Part shown: positions 35,739 to 43,847 of the stretch, one piece after another | Numbering within the stretch: position 1 is the first letter of the stretch | Layout: each line of letters begins with the position of its first letter | Assembly: GCA_003389215.1 (NCBI GenBank) | Contig: QQVP01000110.1 | Location: forward strand, 21,694-85,693 | Length of the DNA stretch: 64,000 bases | Direction of reading: 5' to 3' | Source: Planctomycetota bacterium | GTDB taxonomy: Bacteria > Planctomycetota > Planctomycetia > Pirellulales > UBA7805 | Program-made: the position numbers and the translations under genes | Notes under the pieces: generated by a model | What the model was told of the DNA's origin: nothing | Seen by the model: only the letters and a program-made list of their open reading frames with translations | The model's database searches: none

Positions 35739-36636
35739 CCCGATGTCCGTTCGTCATCGAAACCCCATTGGCGAACACGCCGCCACCATACTGCACCTTA
35801 TCCTCGGCGGCAATGAGCGGCGTCAGCGCCTCGTGCGGCGAGGTGAGCAATATGACGGTCGAGCCGAGTTCGAAGGTGCCGATCCACTCGCCGCGTTCGA
35901 CCGGTCGTGGATCCTTGAAGCGGCGCCGCTGCACCAGTCGCGAGCGACGCTTCAGGCCGGTGCTGAAGGGATGCGTGATGTTGCCAACTCCCCAGCCGGC
36001 GACCATCACGACCGCCATCGGGCCGAAGTTGGTCGAGAAACGCATCACAACCCGTTCGTTGAGCGTGAAGACCGGATACTCTTCGCGCTGGTAGGGGGGA
36101 TGCACCAGCAGACGACGGCCTGGCACGTGGCATATCTCTTCCAGCATTCCGTCTTGCGGCGCGAAGACGCGGTGACAGTCGGCCGGCGAGAGAAAGAAGA
36201 TGGCGTAACGACCGCCGCGGAAGGGCGTCTCATCGGTGTCGGCCAGTAACGAGCCGACTGAGTACTTGGTTCCCTTGACCGTCAGCTCCGCCTGCTGATC
36301 GACGACGCCCACGTCTTGGACCGTGCCGTCGCAGGGACTGACAAAGTGGTCGGCCTCTTCGGGAAGCGGCCGCAGCTCGGGCCGAATGCCGCGCGTGAAC
36401 AGGGCGTTGAACGATCGATACGACTCGAGCGGATGTTCCAGGTCGTCTTCGACCAGCGCCGGGTACTTCTTTCCGTAGATCGTGCGGTACAGCTTCAGGC
36501 GAAGCCGCTGCGAAGGAATCGGCACGCGCGAGAGCTTCACCCCCATCTTCATCAGCCACATATTGAACAGGCCGCCATGGATCGAACTGGCCTGGCGGAC
36601 CTGTTCGATGCGGGCATTCAACTTTCCTGTGGGCAT
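35722..36636 (-). CDS. psd: Phosphatidylserine decarboxylase proenzyme
   Basis: Turns phosphatidylserine into phosphatidylethanolamine on the membrane, using a pyruvoyl group made by self-cleavage. 304 residues from ATG 36636; the frame continues to 36714 but overlaps the GMC gene. Landmarks: SYRSFNALFTRGIRPELRPL (71-90), FVSPCDGTVQDVGVV (98-112), FFLSPADCHRVFAP (147-160, the family HxxxP/HRxH region), FSTNFGPMAVVMVAGWGVGN (200-219), and the cleavage site LGST at 257-260, with Ser259 becoming pyruvoyl. No pssA is adjacent. Placement between two oxidoreductases suggests a specialised decarboxylase within this cluster rather than the housekeeping enzyme. Confidence 0.93.
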   Translation of the reverse strand: MPTGKLNARIEQVRQASSIHGGLFNMWLMKMGVKLSRVPIPSQRLRLKLYRTIYGKKYPALVEDDLEHPLESYRSFNALFTRGIRPELRPLPEEADHFVSPCDGTVQDVGVVDQQAELTVKGTKYSVGSLLADTDETPFRGGRYAIFFLSPADCHRVFAPQDGMLEEICHVPGRRLLVHPPYQREEYPVFTLNERVVMRFSTNFGPMAVVMVAGWGVGNITHPFSTGLKRRSRLVQRRRFKDPRPVERGEWIGTFELGSTVILLTSPHEALTPLIAAEDKVQYGGGVFANGVSMTNGHRDEDPR

Positions 36637-36667
36637 GAGGGCAACCGCGTTCTCGCCGTGTGGCTTG

Positions 36668-38167
36668 TTAGATTTCTTGAGTGAGGATGTCCGCGACGCG
36701 AAGCGCCATGGCACTAATCGTCAACGAGGGACCAACTCCCAATGAAGTCGGCAAAATGCTGCCGTCGACGACAAATAAATCTCTCTGGCCGAACATTCGA
36801 CAATCGGCGTCGACGACGGCCTCGTCCGCCCGGCGACCGAAACGGAGCGTGCCGCACTGGTGGGCCACGTGCTCCTGCGAAGGGAGCGCGTTACCTGCAC
36901 AGTATACCGCCCCGCCGCGGCGCAGAATACGCTTCATCTGACGCCCCAAGGCCCGTCCGCGGTCGCGGTCATATTCGCTGAATTGGTGGCTCAGGCAAAT
37001 GCGACCTCCCTCACCCAGGGTGACGCGATTCGCCGGATTCGGCAAGTCCTCGACGATGCCGACCAGAGGCAACATCCGCTTGCGCAGCGACGCCAGCAGC
37101 CAGCGCGGCAACAGGCGACCTCCGCTCTTGGCCATCATCAGCGGACCCGGCGCCGGCAGCGACTGAACGAGGCCCATTTTGTGGGGGCAGTCGTCGGTGC
37201 CAAAGTAATAATCGGCAAAGCCAACCTGCTTTACGAAAGTTTCGTCAGCCCCCGTCGATGCCAGGTAGAAACCGACGCACAGCGGCGAGTAGTGCATCAT
37301 GTAGTGACGACCGATTAGCGGATGGACGAAACCCGAGCGGAGCAAAATGGCGGGCGAGCCGATGGCTCCCGCGGACAGGACGTAACGCCGCGCGCGATAG
37401 AGCGACAACTCGCCCGTCGAGCGCTCGCGCACATGGACCCCTCCGAGCACCTCGCTCGTGCCCGATTCGAATCGCTCCACCTCACAGTTGGTGAGCAAGG
37501 TGAGTTGGCTCGTTGCGGCCTGTGCTTCATCGACAAGTTGCGCGGCCGAGCGGCGCGCGCCGGTCGGACAAGGAAAGCCCGCGCAGTTGTCGCAGCGCAG
37601 ACAAAGGCTGGCGTCAATCGACAAGGGCAATTGAAAGGGATGGAGTCCCTGCCTGCGATTGGCGTCGATCAGGCGGCGATTGATGTCCGCCAGCGGCAGG
37701 ATCTCATCTTCGTTGCTCGCGGTCGGCGGCGCGAGGGGGGCGAAGTCGTCGCCACCCCTGGCGGCGACGTGATAGAGTCGTTCGGCCTGGTCGTAGTACT
37801 CGGCCAATTCGTCGTAGCCGAGAGGCCAGTCCCAAAGGGCCCGGTCGATTCGTTCGCCGTACGACTTGCCGGGGTGGAAATCGTCGACGCTGGGACGGAT
37901 CATCGCGCCCCCGTAGAGCGAGGTGCCACCGCCCAGGACGCCGCCCATCAGCAGCCGTCGCGACTCGCCGTTCAGTTCGATGGGACGATCGTCATAGGGC
38001 TGCTTGTCGAAGAGCGTCCGCTGCTCATCGTGCACCCGCTCGTCGATTTGCGTGCGACGACCGCGCTCGATGACCAACACTCGCTTGCCCCGCGTGGCAC
38101 AGGCAGAGGCCAGGGTGCCACCGCCCGCGCCGCTGCCGATGACAATCAGGTCGAAGTCATAGTCCAT
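36668..38167 (-). CDS. GMC-family FAD oxidoreductase
   Basis: Oxidises alcohols, often of lipids or sugars. 499 residues: FAD-binding GSGAGGGTLA at 11-20, GVLGGGTSLYGGAMIRP near 77-91 (GMC signature 1), and C-terminal HQCGTLRFG plus FVVDGSILPTSLGVGPSLTI holding the catalytic His region. A Cys cluster C189-C192-C195-C200 (LCLRCDNCAGFPC) is typical of the cholesterol-oxidase-like branch that carries a ferredoxin-like motif. First gene of the leftward six-gene run; psd starts 31 bases later. A long intergenic region with two 105-bp repeats lies upstream, where the promoter should be. Confidence 0.92.
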   Translation of the reverse strand: MDYDFDLIVIGSGAGGGTLASACATRGKRVLVIERGRRTQIDERVHDEQRTLFDKQPYDDRPIELNGESRRLLMGGVLGGGTSLYGGAMIRPSVDDFHPGKSYGERIDRALWDWPLGYDELAEYYDQAERLYHVAARGGDDFAPLAPPTASNEDEILPLADINRRLIDANRRQGLHPFQLPLSIDASLCLRCDNCAGFPCPTGARRSAAQLVDEAQAATSQLTLLTNCEVERFESGTSEVLGGVHVRERSTGELSLYRARRYVLSAGAIGSPAILLRSGFVHPLIGRHYMMHYSPLCVGFYLASTGADETFVKQVGFADYYFGTDDCPHKMGLVQSLPAPGPLMMAKSGGRLLPRWLLASLRKRMLPLVGIVEDLPNPANRVTLGEGGRICLSHQFSEYDRDRGRALGRQMKRILRRGGAVYCAGNALPSQEHVAHQCGTLRFGRRADEAVVDADCRMFGQRDLFVVDGSILPTSLGVGPSLTISAMALRVADILTQEI

Positions 38168-38355
38168 GACGCGATGTCAGGTCCCGTTGGCGAAATGTGG
38201 GGCAGTCAGCAAGGATAGATAAAGCCTGCCGATTACGAGTGGGCAGCTTGCGATTCGCTGGGAACGTGCGATCTCGCGCACATGGTGCGCCGAGAGTGGG
38301 GGCATCCGCAAATTCCCGAGAACGAGAATGCGACGGCTCGAATCGGGCGAGGACC

Positions 38356-38460
38356 TTATTGATGGCTACGTGGTTAATGAGCCCTTCGCGGCGGCGGTAA
38401 TGGCTGGAATGCCGGCCTCCCGCTGGTCGGCCTGGTTCATTGGCTGCGCAGGGCTCAATA
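38356..38460 (+). repeat. 105-bp dispersed hairpin repeat, copy C
   Basis: Plus orientation. Flanked by GACC on both sides (38352-38355 and 38461-38464), a possible 4-bp target duplication. Differs from copy B at four bases, no indels. Confidence 0.92.
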
Positions 38461-38518
38461 GACCTGCGAGTGCGCAAGACCGGTGAGTCCCCACAACCGG
38501 CGAGCGATCGACGGCGAC

Positions 38519-38566
38519 TGGTACGTCGGCACCCTGGTACGCCGGCACCCTGGTACGCCGGCACCC
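38519..38566 (+). repeat. Tandem repeat, 3 x 16 bp
   Basis: TGGTACGCCGGCACCC repeated three times (the first unit has GTC for GCC), between repeat copies C and D. Noncoding. Confidence 0.9.
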
Positions 38567-38690
38567 TGGAATCGGACCACCTCCTCGCTGTGCAGAGAAT
38601 CTGCTAGGATTCTAGCTTCTGCTAACTCGGCCGCAATTGGAGTGGTAGCGGTCGCCGCCGGGTTTTCGTAAAGTTCGCGAAGCTCTTCGT

Positions 38691-38795
38691 TTATTGATGG
38701 CTGCGTTGTTAATGAGCCGTTCGCGGCGGCGGTGATGGCTGAAATGCCGACCTCCCGCTGGTCGGTCTGGTTCATTGGCTGCGCAGGGCTCAATA
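38691..38795 (+). repeat. 105-bp dispersed hairpin repeat, copy D
   Basis: Same orientation as copy C, 230 bases away. The inner stem reads CCGACC / GGTCGG instead of CCGGCC / GGTCGG, so a G-T pair has become A-T. It also carries GAGCCGTT for GAGCCCTT, which weakens the outer stem by one pair. Confidence 0.92.
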
Positions 38796-39063
38796 GGATG
38801 TCGCCCGGCGCGAAGAAAACATCGACGAAAAGGCATTCGTCATCCCAATCTTAACTGGATCTTTTTCCTGCCTTGACACAGTTTTCGCCGTCGTTGGTCA
38901 CAATAACGCGGACGCTGGCATTCGTCATCGGACGACGAATCGTCGGTTTCGCGGAAGTCGCAATCCACGGTCGCGCTCGTCCCTGCTGGCGAGACGCGGC
39001 CCGCTTGAGCGGATTTGCGACGCGTAGGAGGGTCGACACGGCAAGGAGCACACTTCTCCCGCG

Positions 39064-39882
39064 ATGAACACGGCCGTCATCCAACGTCAGTACGACGAAC
39101 TCATTGCCGAACGCTACGATCAGGATCCTCACGGCCTGACGGGCGCTTCGCTCGACCGCGCCATCGCTCAGATCGAGCAGGCGGGTCTCCTGTCTTCTGA
39201 ACTCTCCCCGCTGCGGATGCTCGATTTGGGCATGGGAACGGGTCTGTTTTGCGAAAAGCTGCGATTCAGTTCCGACCGCGAAATCGCCCCGTACGGCATC
39301 GACATCTCGGCCAAGATGATCGAGGTCGCCCAGCAGCGGCTGCCCGATCTGATTGCCGAGACCGACGACGCGGCCAACGTCGACCGCCAATTCGTCGGCG
39401 AGACGTTCGACCTGCTCTGCACTCACTTCATCACCGGGTTTGTGCCGATCGACCATCTGGCTCCGCGGATCCACGACAAATTGGAGGACGGCGGCTATTG
39501 GTCCTTTGTCGGCGGCACCAGCGCGGCGTTTCCGGGTCTGCAGAAGCGGGCCAACTCGCGCGAGGTGCGCTGGCTCTTCGGGGCGGGCAAGCTCGACGTC
39601 TCCGAAGCGACCTCCACCCCGGCCGACGAGCACGAGGTGTCGCAGACGATGCTCGCCCACGGCTTTGAGCTCTGTACCTGCGAGACGTTCCGGCCGCAGC
39701 TCGATTTTCCCAAGTTCGCCGACTTCATGCGGTTCGGCTACGAGGGAGGCTGGCTCACGCCGTTCATCGAGGAGATCGGCTTGCACAAATGTGGCCCCGT
39801 CACTCGGGCACTGATCAACACTTTGTTCTTCCCAATGCGCGACCACCACGATATCGTGATCGCGCTGGCGCGGAAGGTTTGA
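39064..39882 (+). CDS. SAM-dependent methyltransferase (class I)
   Basis: 272 residues. Motif I MLDLGMGTGLFCEKL near 51-65, acidic IDISAKMIEVAQQRLPDLI near 80-98, FDLLCTHFITGF near 117, then HDKLEDGGYWSFVGG (motif III). The C-terminal half has several cysteines and no family name that I recall. The product is unknown. AAGGAG lies upstream at a longish spacing of 14 bases. Followed after 138 bases by a glycosyltransferase on the same strand, so it probably methylates a glycan, lipid or quinone made in the same locus. Confidence 0.8.
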   Translation: MNTAVIQRQYDELIAERYDQDPHGLTGASLDRAIAQIEQAGLLSSELSPLRMLDLGMGTGLFCEKLRFSSDREIAPYGIDISAKMIEVAQQRLPDLIAETDDAANVDRQFVGETFDLLCTHFITGFVPIDHLAPRIHDKLEDGGYWSFVGGTSAAFPGLQKRANSREVRWLFGAGKLDVSEATSTPADEHEVSQTMLAHGFELCTCETFRPQLDFPKFADFMRFGYEGGWLTPFIEEIGLHKCGPVTRALINTLFFPMRDHHDIVIALARKV

Positions 39883-40020
39883 CGGACGATTGGGACGCTG
39901 ACATCGCGATTTCCCGACAGCGTCGCAGGGCGAGCAGGAGGCACGCCCCCGGGAGAATCGGCCAGCACCAGGACGCTCTCGCAAAGCGCTGGCTCCTACG
40001 GGCCAGACGATGAGGAAACG

Positions 40021-41274
40021 ATGCGGATCGCGATTATCGCGGAAGTCTTCTTGCCCAAGGTCGATGGGGTCGTCGTCCGCACGATGAACCTGATCGAGCA
40101 CTTGCAGCGGTCGGGCGACGAAGTGCTGGTCGTTTGCCCCGAGGCCGAGGGACGTCGTGACTGCTCGGTGCCGGTAGTCGAGTTTCGCAGCTTCCCGTTT
40201 CCGACCTATCCCGAATATCGTATCGGGCTGCCGGATCAGCGCCTGGTAACCGCAGTGCGCGATTTTGCGCCCGACGTCGTGCATTACATCAATCCGTTCG
40301 CCTTCGGATTTCGCTGCTACGACCGGCTCCGTAAGGGCGGTCTCGACCTGCCCAACGTGTTCTCGTTTCACACCCTCTACGGTGAGTTCGTGAAGCGCTA
40401 CGGGGTGCTCAAGCCACTTTCCAGAATGCTCTGGTGGCTGACGCGCGAGTATCACAACTGCGCCGATCTGAATCTGACCGTCTCGGCCATCATGCGGGAA
40501 GAACTGATTCGCCGCGGCTTCGAACGCGTCGAGTGCTGGCCGCCCGCGGTCGACAGTGCGCTCTTCCAGCCCGAGCGCGAGAACGACGAGATGCGTCGCC
40601 GGATCGCCGGCGGCGAGTGCGAGAAGCCGCTGTTGCTCACCGTGTCGCGGCTGGCGCCCGAAAAGAACGTCGCGTTCCTGGCCGACGTCCTCGAACAGGC
40701 GCCCGGCGCGCGGCTCGCCATCATTGGCGACGGTCCACAGCGGGAGGAGTTGGAGCGACGCTTCGCCAACGTCGACGCGCACTTCGTGGGCTACCTGCAA
40801 GGTGCCGAGTTGGCGGCGGCCTACGCCTCGGCCGATGCGTTTATTTATGCTTCCGAAACGGAGACGATGGGGAACGTGGTGCTCGAGGCGATGGCCTCGG
40901 GCTTGCCGGTCATCGCCCCCGCCGCCGGAGGCATCCCCAGCCTGGTCGTCCACGGCGAGACCGGCCTGCTCTTTGCGCCGGGCCAGCTGGACGAGGCGGT
41001 CGGCCACGTGCAGGCGGTGCTGACCGACGAAGCCTTGCGCGAGCGACTCGGCGCCTCGGCGCGACAAACCGTGCAAGCGTGGGACTGGAACAATTCCGTG
41101 GAAACGGTGCGACAGTCGTATCTCAATTCGATCGAGCAACATGGCCGGCGCAACGGTCGCCGCGTGCCGGGCCATCATCTGGCGCGGGCGACGGTCGGCG
41201 GACTGGTGATGGCGTTTCGGGCCGTGCCGCGACGCCGCAAGAAGGCAAATCCGATTTCCACCACGCCTGCTTAG
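40021..41274 (+). CDS. GT4 glycosyltransferase, SqdX/MgtA-like
   Basis: 417 residues, GT-B fold. MRIAIIAEVFLPKVDGVVVR at the start and INPFAFGFRCYDRL mark the diacylglycerol-sugar transferase branch (SqdX sulfoquinovosyl- and mannosyl/glucosyl-diacylglycerol synthases). The donor-binding part has LLLTVSRLAPEKNVAFLADV, AIIGDGPQREELERRF and the E-x7-E motif in SETETMGNVVLEAMASGLPV. Inferred to build a glycolipid at the inner membrane. The tail after 380 is basic, fitting membrane association. Next on the same strand is a COG2908 phosphatase, a pairing known from several Gram-negative genomes. Confidence 0.88.
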   Translation: MRIAIIAEVFLPKVDGVVVRTMNLIEHLQRSGDEVLVVCPEAEGRRDCSVPVVEFRSFPFPTYPEYRIGLPDQRLVTAVRDFAPDVVHYINPFAFGFRCYDRLRKGGLDLPNVFSFHTLYGEFVKRYGVLKPLSRMLWWLTREYHNCADLNLTVSAIMREELIRRGFERVECWPPAVDSALFQPERENDEMRRRIAGGECEKPLLLTVSRLAPEKNVAFLADVLEQAPGARLAIIGDGPQREELERRFANVDAHFVGYLQGAELAAAYASADAFIYASETETMGNVVLEAMASGLPVIAPAAGGIPSLVVHGETGLLFAPGQLDEAVGHVQAVLTDEALRERLGASARQTVQAWDWNNSVETVRQSYLNSIEQHGRRNGRRVPGHHLARATVGGLVMAFRAVPRRRKKANPISTTPA

Positions 41275-41365
41275 AACAACGCCCGCCGAGAACAAAGCCA
41301 GATCGAAGACCGCCCCGAGCTGGGACGACTCGCGAATGACAACGCATCAGGGAGGAAACGAAGCT

Positions 41366-42244
41366 ATGCCGGGATGCCACGACAGTTCGGAACGCCAGGT
41401 GCGTTCGATCTTCGTCAGCGACACCCATCTGGGCTGTAAACACGCGCGGGCCGATGCCTTGCTCGACTTTCTGCGCAACCACCGCGCGGACACGCTGTAC
41501 CTGGTTGGCGACATCATCGATGGCTGGGCCCTGCGGCGGAAATGGCACTGGCGGCCGATTTACGACGCCATCATTCAACGCCTGCTCGAGATGCGCGCCG
41601 AGGGCACGCGACTTCGCTACGCACCCGGCAATCACGACGCCTTCCTGCGGCAGTATCTGATCGATATGGGCGTGGTCGACGTCGCCGATCAATTCATCCA
41701 CACGACGCCGGCGGGCCAGCGATTCCTGGTCTTGCACGGCGATCGCTTCGACAAGTTCGAACAGTACGCCACCTGGTTCACGATGATGACGGCGGCCACC
41801 TACAACGTGATGTTGTCGATGGACTACTGGCTGCATCGACTCACGTTCCGTCGCACTCAGCGCAACGTGGTCTGCGGCGTGGTGAAGACCAAAGCCAAGA
41901 AGCTGGTGATGCACTACAGCGAGTTCGAGCGCCAACTAATCGACAACGCCGAGAAGCACGAGTGTCACGGAGTTATCTGCGGCCACATTCACAACCCGAA
42001 GATCAGCGAGTTGGCCGGCATCACCTATGTGAACACCGGTGACTGGTTGGAAAACTGCACGGGGCTCGTGGAACGGGAAGACGGCGTGCTGGAAATCGTC
42101 AATGCCGACGGAAGCGTACGCCAGGCCTCGCAGCCGTGGGGACCGATGTCGGTCGAGGGTGAATTCAACGGTGACGAACCGCAGCGCGAAGTCGCCGAAG
42201 AAGACGTCGACGTGTCGGAGCCCGCCGAGGTGGCCGTCGCCTGA
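41366..42244 (+). CDS. COG2908 metallophosphoesterase (UDP-2,3-diacylglucosamine pyrophosphatase-like)
   Basis: 292 residues from ATG 41366, with GGAGG ten bases upstream; an ATG at 41336 lacks one. All calcineurin-like metal motifs are present: FVSDTHLG (about 13-20), GDIIDGW (46-52), APGNHDAF (83-90), VLHGDRF (about 121), CGHIHNP (about 203). Resembles LpxH/YbbF-type enzymes that cleave UDP-diacylglucosamine. No other lipid A gene is nearby, so a related nucleotide-lipid or sugar-lipid pyrophosphate may be the substrate. The acidic 40-residue tail is extra. Confidence 0.88.
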   Translation: MPGCHDSSERQVRSIFVSDTHLGCKHARADALLDFLRNHRADTLYLVGDIIDGWALRRKWHWRPIYDAIIQRLLEMRAEGTRLRYAPGNHDAFLRQYLIDMGVVDVADQFIHTTPAGQRFLVLHGDRFDKFEQYATWFTMMTAATYNVMLSMDYWLHRLTFRRTQRNVVCGVVKTKAKKLVMHYSEFERQLIDNAEKHECHGVICGHIHNPKISELAGITYVNTGDWLENCTGLVEREDGVLEIVNADGSVRQASQPWGPMSVEGEFNGDEPQREVAEEDVDVSEPAEVAVA

Positions 42245-42364
42245 GCCGCGAGGTACCTTGCTCCTCCGGGTTTGCCCGAGGGCGTATTCTCGTCGTTCAC
42301 GCTCGGCTGGACCCGGGTCGCTTGATTCCATGGATGCCGCCTTCCAAGTCCAGGTCGTAGAATC

Positions 42365-43387
42365 GTGAACGGCCCTGCTCCCATCCTCTTCTGCCACTAC
42401 GGCAATTCGCCCTACCTGCGCTACACGCTGGCCTGCGCGAAGCTCAACTGCCCGCAGAAGGAAGTCATCTTGCTGGGCGACGATGACAATCGGGCGGTCG
42501 CCGCCGAGCACCAGGTCACGCACGTCCCCTTCCGCGACTACGATCGCGGACCACTCTTGGCAGAATTCGATAACGTCTATCGCGAAGTGCGGGGGCATGA
42601 GAACGAGTACGCGCCGCACTGGCTGAACTTCGTCTTTCGCCGCTGGTACTTCGTCGCCAACTTCGTAGAAGAGCGTGGCCTGGAGCAGTTCTGGCACTTC
42701 GATTCCGACACCATGATTGTCGACGATCTGGCAAGCCACGAGTACAAGTTTGGAAGCTGCGACTGCACCGAACAATGTGGCAGCAGTTGTCTCAACGGCT
42801 TCATCGCCAACCGACACGTGCTGCTCGGCTTCCTGCAGAAGGTCAACGAGCTGTTCCAGCGCCCCGAGTACTTGCAAGCGAAGCAGCAGGAGTACCATCA
42901 GGACACACCACGGCAAGCCTTCAACGAAATGTTCGCCTATGTGACGTATCGCGATGAGAGCGACATCCGCACGATCTGGCTCGGCAAGCCGATCGACGGC
43001 AGCCTGTTCGACGATTGCATCTGCAAGGACTTCGGCATGGAGATGGATTCCTTCAAGACTCGCCAACGCGTCAAGAAGATCTTGTTGGGCCGTGACGGCC
43101 GTTTCTTCTGTGTCGACGCCAAGTCGAAGGAGCTTCTTCAGCTCAATACCCTGAACCTGAGTTGGGTGCCGCTCTGCACGTTTGAAAATGTGCTGAACCA
43201 CTCCCGCAAGCGACGACCCGGCCAGCAGGTCGAGCCGATTGCGAGCGACCTGCGAACGCTTGGCCAGATGCCCATGCCCTTGTGGCTGGTCCTCAAGGGG
43301 CGCACGCGCCGGGAACGTTACTTCGTGAAGAATCTCCTCCGACGTCTCGCCGGAAAAAAGCCCAAACCGGCCGAGGTGGTCGACTAG
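42365..43387 (+). CDS. Glycosyltransferase-like protein (GT-A fold) of unknown specificity
   Basis: 340 residues. ILFCHYGNSPYLRYTLACAK at the start and EVILLGDDDNRAV are nucleotide-sugar transferase-like first strands; FWHFDSDTMIVDDLA near 117-131 carries the metal-binding DSD (DxD) motif; CGSSCLNGFIANRHVLLGFL is the acceptor-side loop. A QEYHQDTPRQAFNEM segment follows. The family name is not known to me. Start GTG 42365. Fourth gene in the plus-strand envelope run. A C-terminal basic segment (GRTRRERYFVKNLLRRLAGK) may touch membrane. Confidence 0.75.
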   Translation: MNGPAPILFCHYGNSPYLRYTLACAKLNCPQKEVILLGDDDNRAVAAEHQVTHVPFRDYDRGPLLAEFDNVYREVRGHENEYAPHWLNFVFRRWYFVANFVEERGLEQFWHFDSDTMIVDDLASHEYKFGSCDCTEQCGSSCLNGFIANRHVLLGFLQKVNELFQRPEYLQAKQQEYHQDTPRQAFNEMFAYVTYRDESDIRTIWLGKPIDGSLFDDCICKDFGMEMDSFKTRQRVKKILLGRDGRFFCVDAKSKELLQLNTLNLSWVPLCTFENVLNHSRKRRPGQQVEPIASDLRTLGQMPMPLWLVLKGRTRRERYFVKNLLRRLAGKKPKPAEVVD

Positions 43388-43399
43388 AGCGTATCTAGG

Positions 43400-43439
43400 A
43401 TAGGTGTCACGTCATTGGCGTAGGCGAGGCAAGTTTGGC
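43400..43439 (+). repeat. 40-bp repeat, copy 1
   Basis: ATAGGTGTCACGTCATTGGC and the next 20 bases recur at 47752-47791 with one mismatch. The second copy directly abuts 105-bp repeat F, so both may derive from one mobile unit. Confidence 0.85.
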
Positions 43440-43567
43440 AAGAAGACGGACAGCTCTCTCTCAATTTCAACGATGAGATCAAGGGCTTGTGGTCGCAGGA
43501 CATTCCCGGCTTCATCCGCCAGGGCAACGCGAATTGGCCTGGCCTGGTCGACGAGCACCGCTCGTAG
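43424..43567 (+). pseudogene. C-terminal coding remnant
   Basis: 48 codons, opening just after an in-frame TAG and with no start codon: EDGQLSLNFNDEIKGLWSQD, then IPGFIRQGNANWPGLVDEHR and a stop. The composition is clearly protein-like, unlike the other frames. It begins inside the 40-bp repeat, so the gene's front was probably lost at that repeat. Family unknown. Confidence 0.45.
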
Positions 43568-43619
43568 TCCTGGCACGGAGCCTCGGTTTCCGCAAGTTCA
43601 CTCTCATTACGGAATCTCC

Positions 43620-43748
43620 TTGAAACGGACCGTCGCAGCGACTCGCTCTCGCCTGGTACTCCCCTTGTTCCTTTCGATCTGCATCAGCGGATGCCAGCGG
43701 GCCAGCGAGTCGTTTGCGGCGGCACCGGACAAGAAGGCGGACTATTGA
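43620..43748 (+). CDS. Small lipoprotein, its stop supplied by repeat copy E
   Basis: 42 residues from TTG 43620: MKRTVAATRSRLVLPLFLSI then CISGCQRASESFAAAPDKKA-DY. This is a lipoprotein signal with a lipobox-like ISGC. The last two codons are TAT TGA, which are the first bases of repeat copy E (43743). So the gene was probably longer and was cut by insertion of the repeat. A natural tiny lipoprotein is the alternative. Confidence 0.45.
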   Translation: MKRTVAATRSRLVLPLFLSICISGCQRASESFAAAPDKKADY

Positions 43749-43847
43749 GCCCTGCGCAGCCAATGAACCAGGCCGACCAGCGGGAGGCCGGCATTCCAGC
43801 TAGCATCGCCGCGGCGAAGGGCTCATTGACAACGCAGCCATCAATAA
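43743..43847 (-). repeat. 105-bp dispersed hairpin repeat, copy E
   Basis: Minus orientation. Each end supplies an in-frame TAT-TGA to a convergent gene: the lipoprotein frame on the left and the methyltransferase on the right. Confidence 0.92.

Larger units (their letters stand above)
38168..39063. other. 896-base divergent intergenic region with repeats
   Basis: Between the GMC operon (-) and the methyltransferase (+). Carries 105-bp repeat copies C and D in the same orientation, and a 3 x 16-bp tandem repeat between them. A perfect TTGACA at 38873-38878 has no well-spaced -10. No gene seen. Confidence 0.6.
43388..43742. other. Decayed region upstream of repeat copy E
   Basis: Holds a 40-bp repeat (43400-43439), a coding remnant (43424-43567) and a small lipoprotein-like frame (43620-43748) cut by repeat copy E. 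Confidence 0.6.

Noticed and set aside
38873..38906. TTGACA with CAATAA downstream as a methyltransferase promoter
   Set aside because: Spacing is 20-22 bases, outside the 16-18 range.
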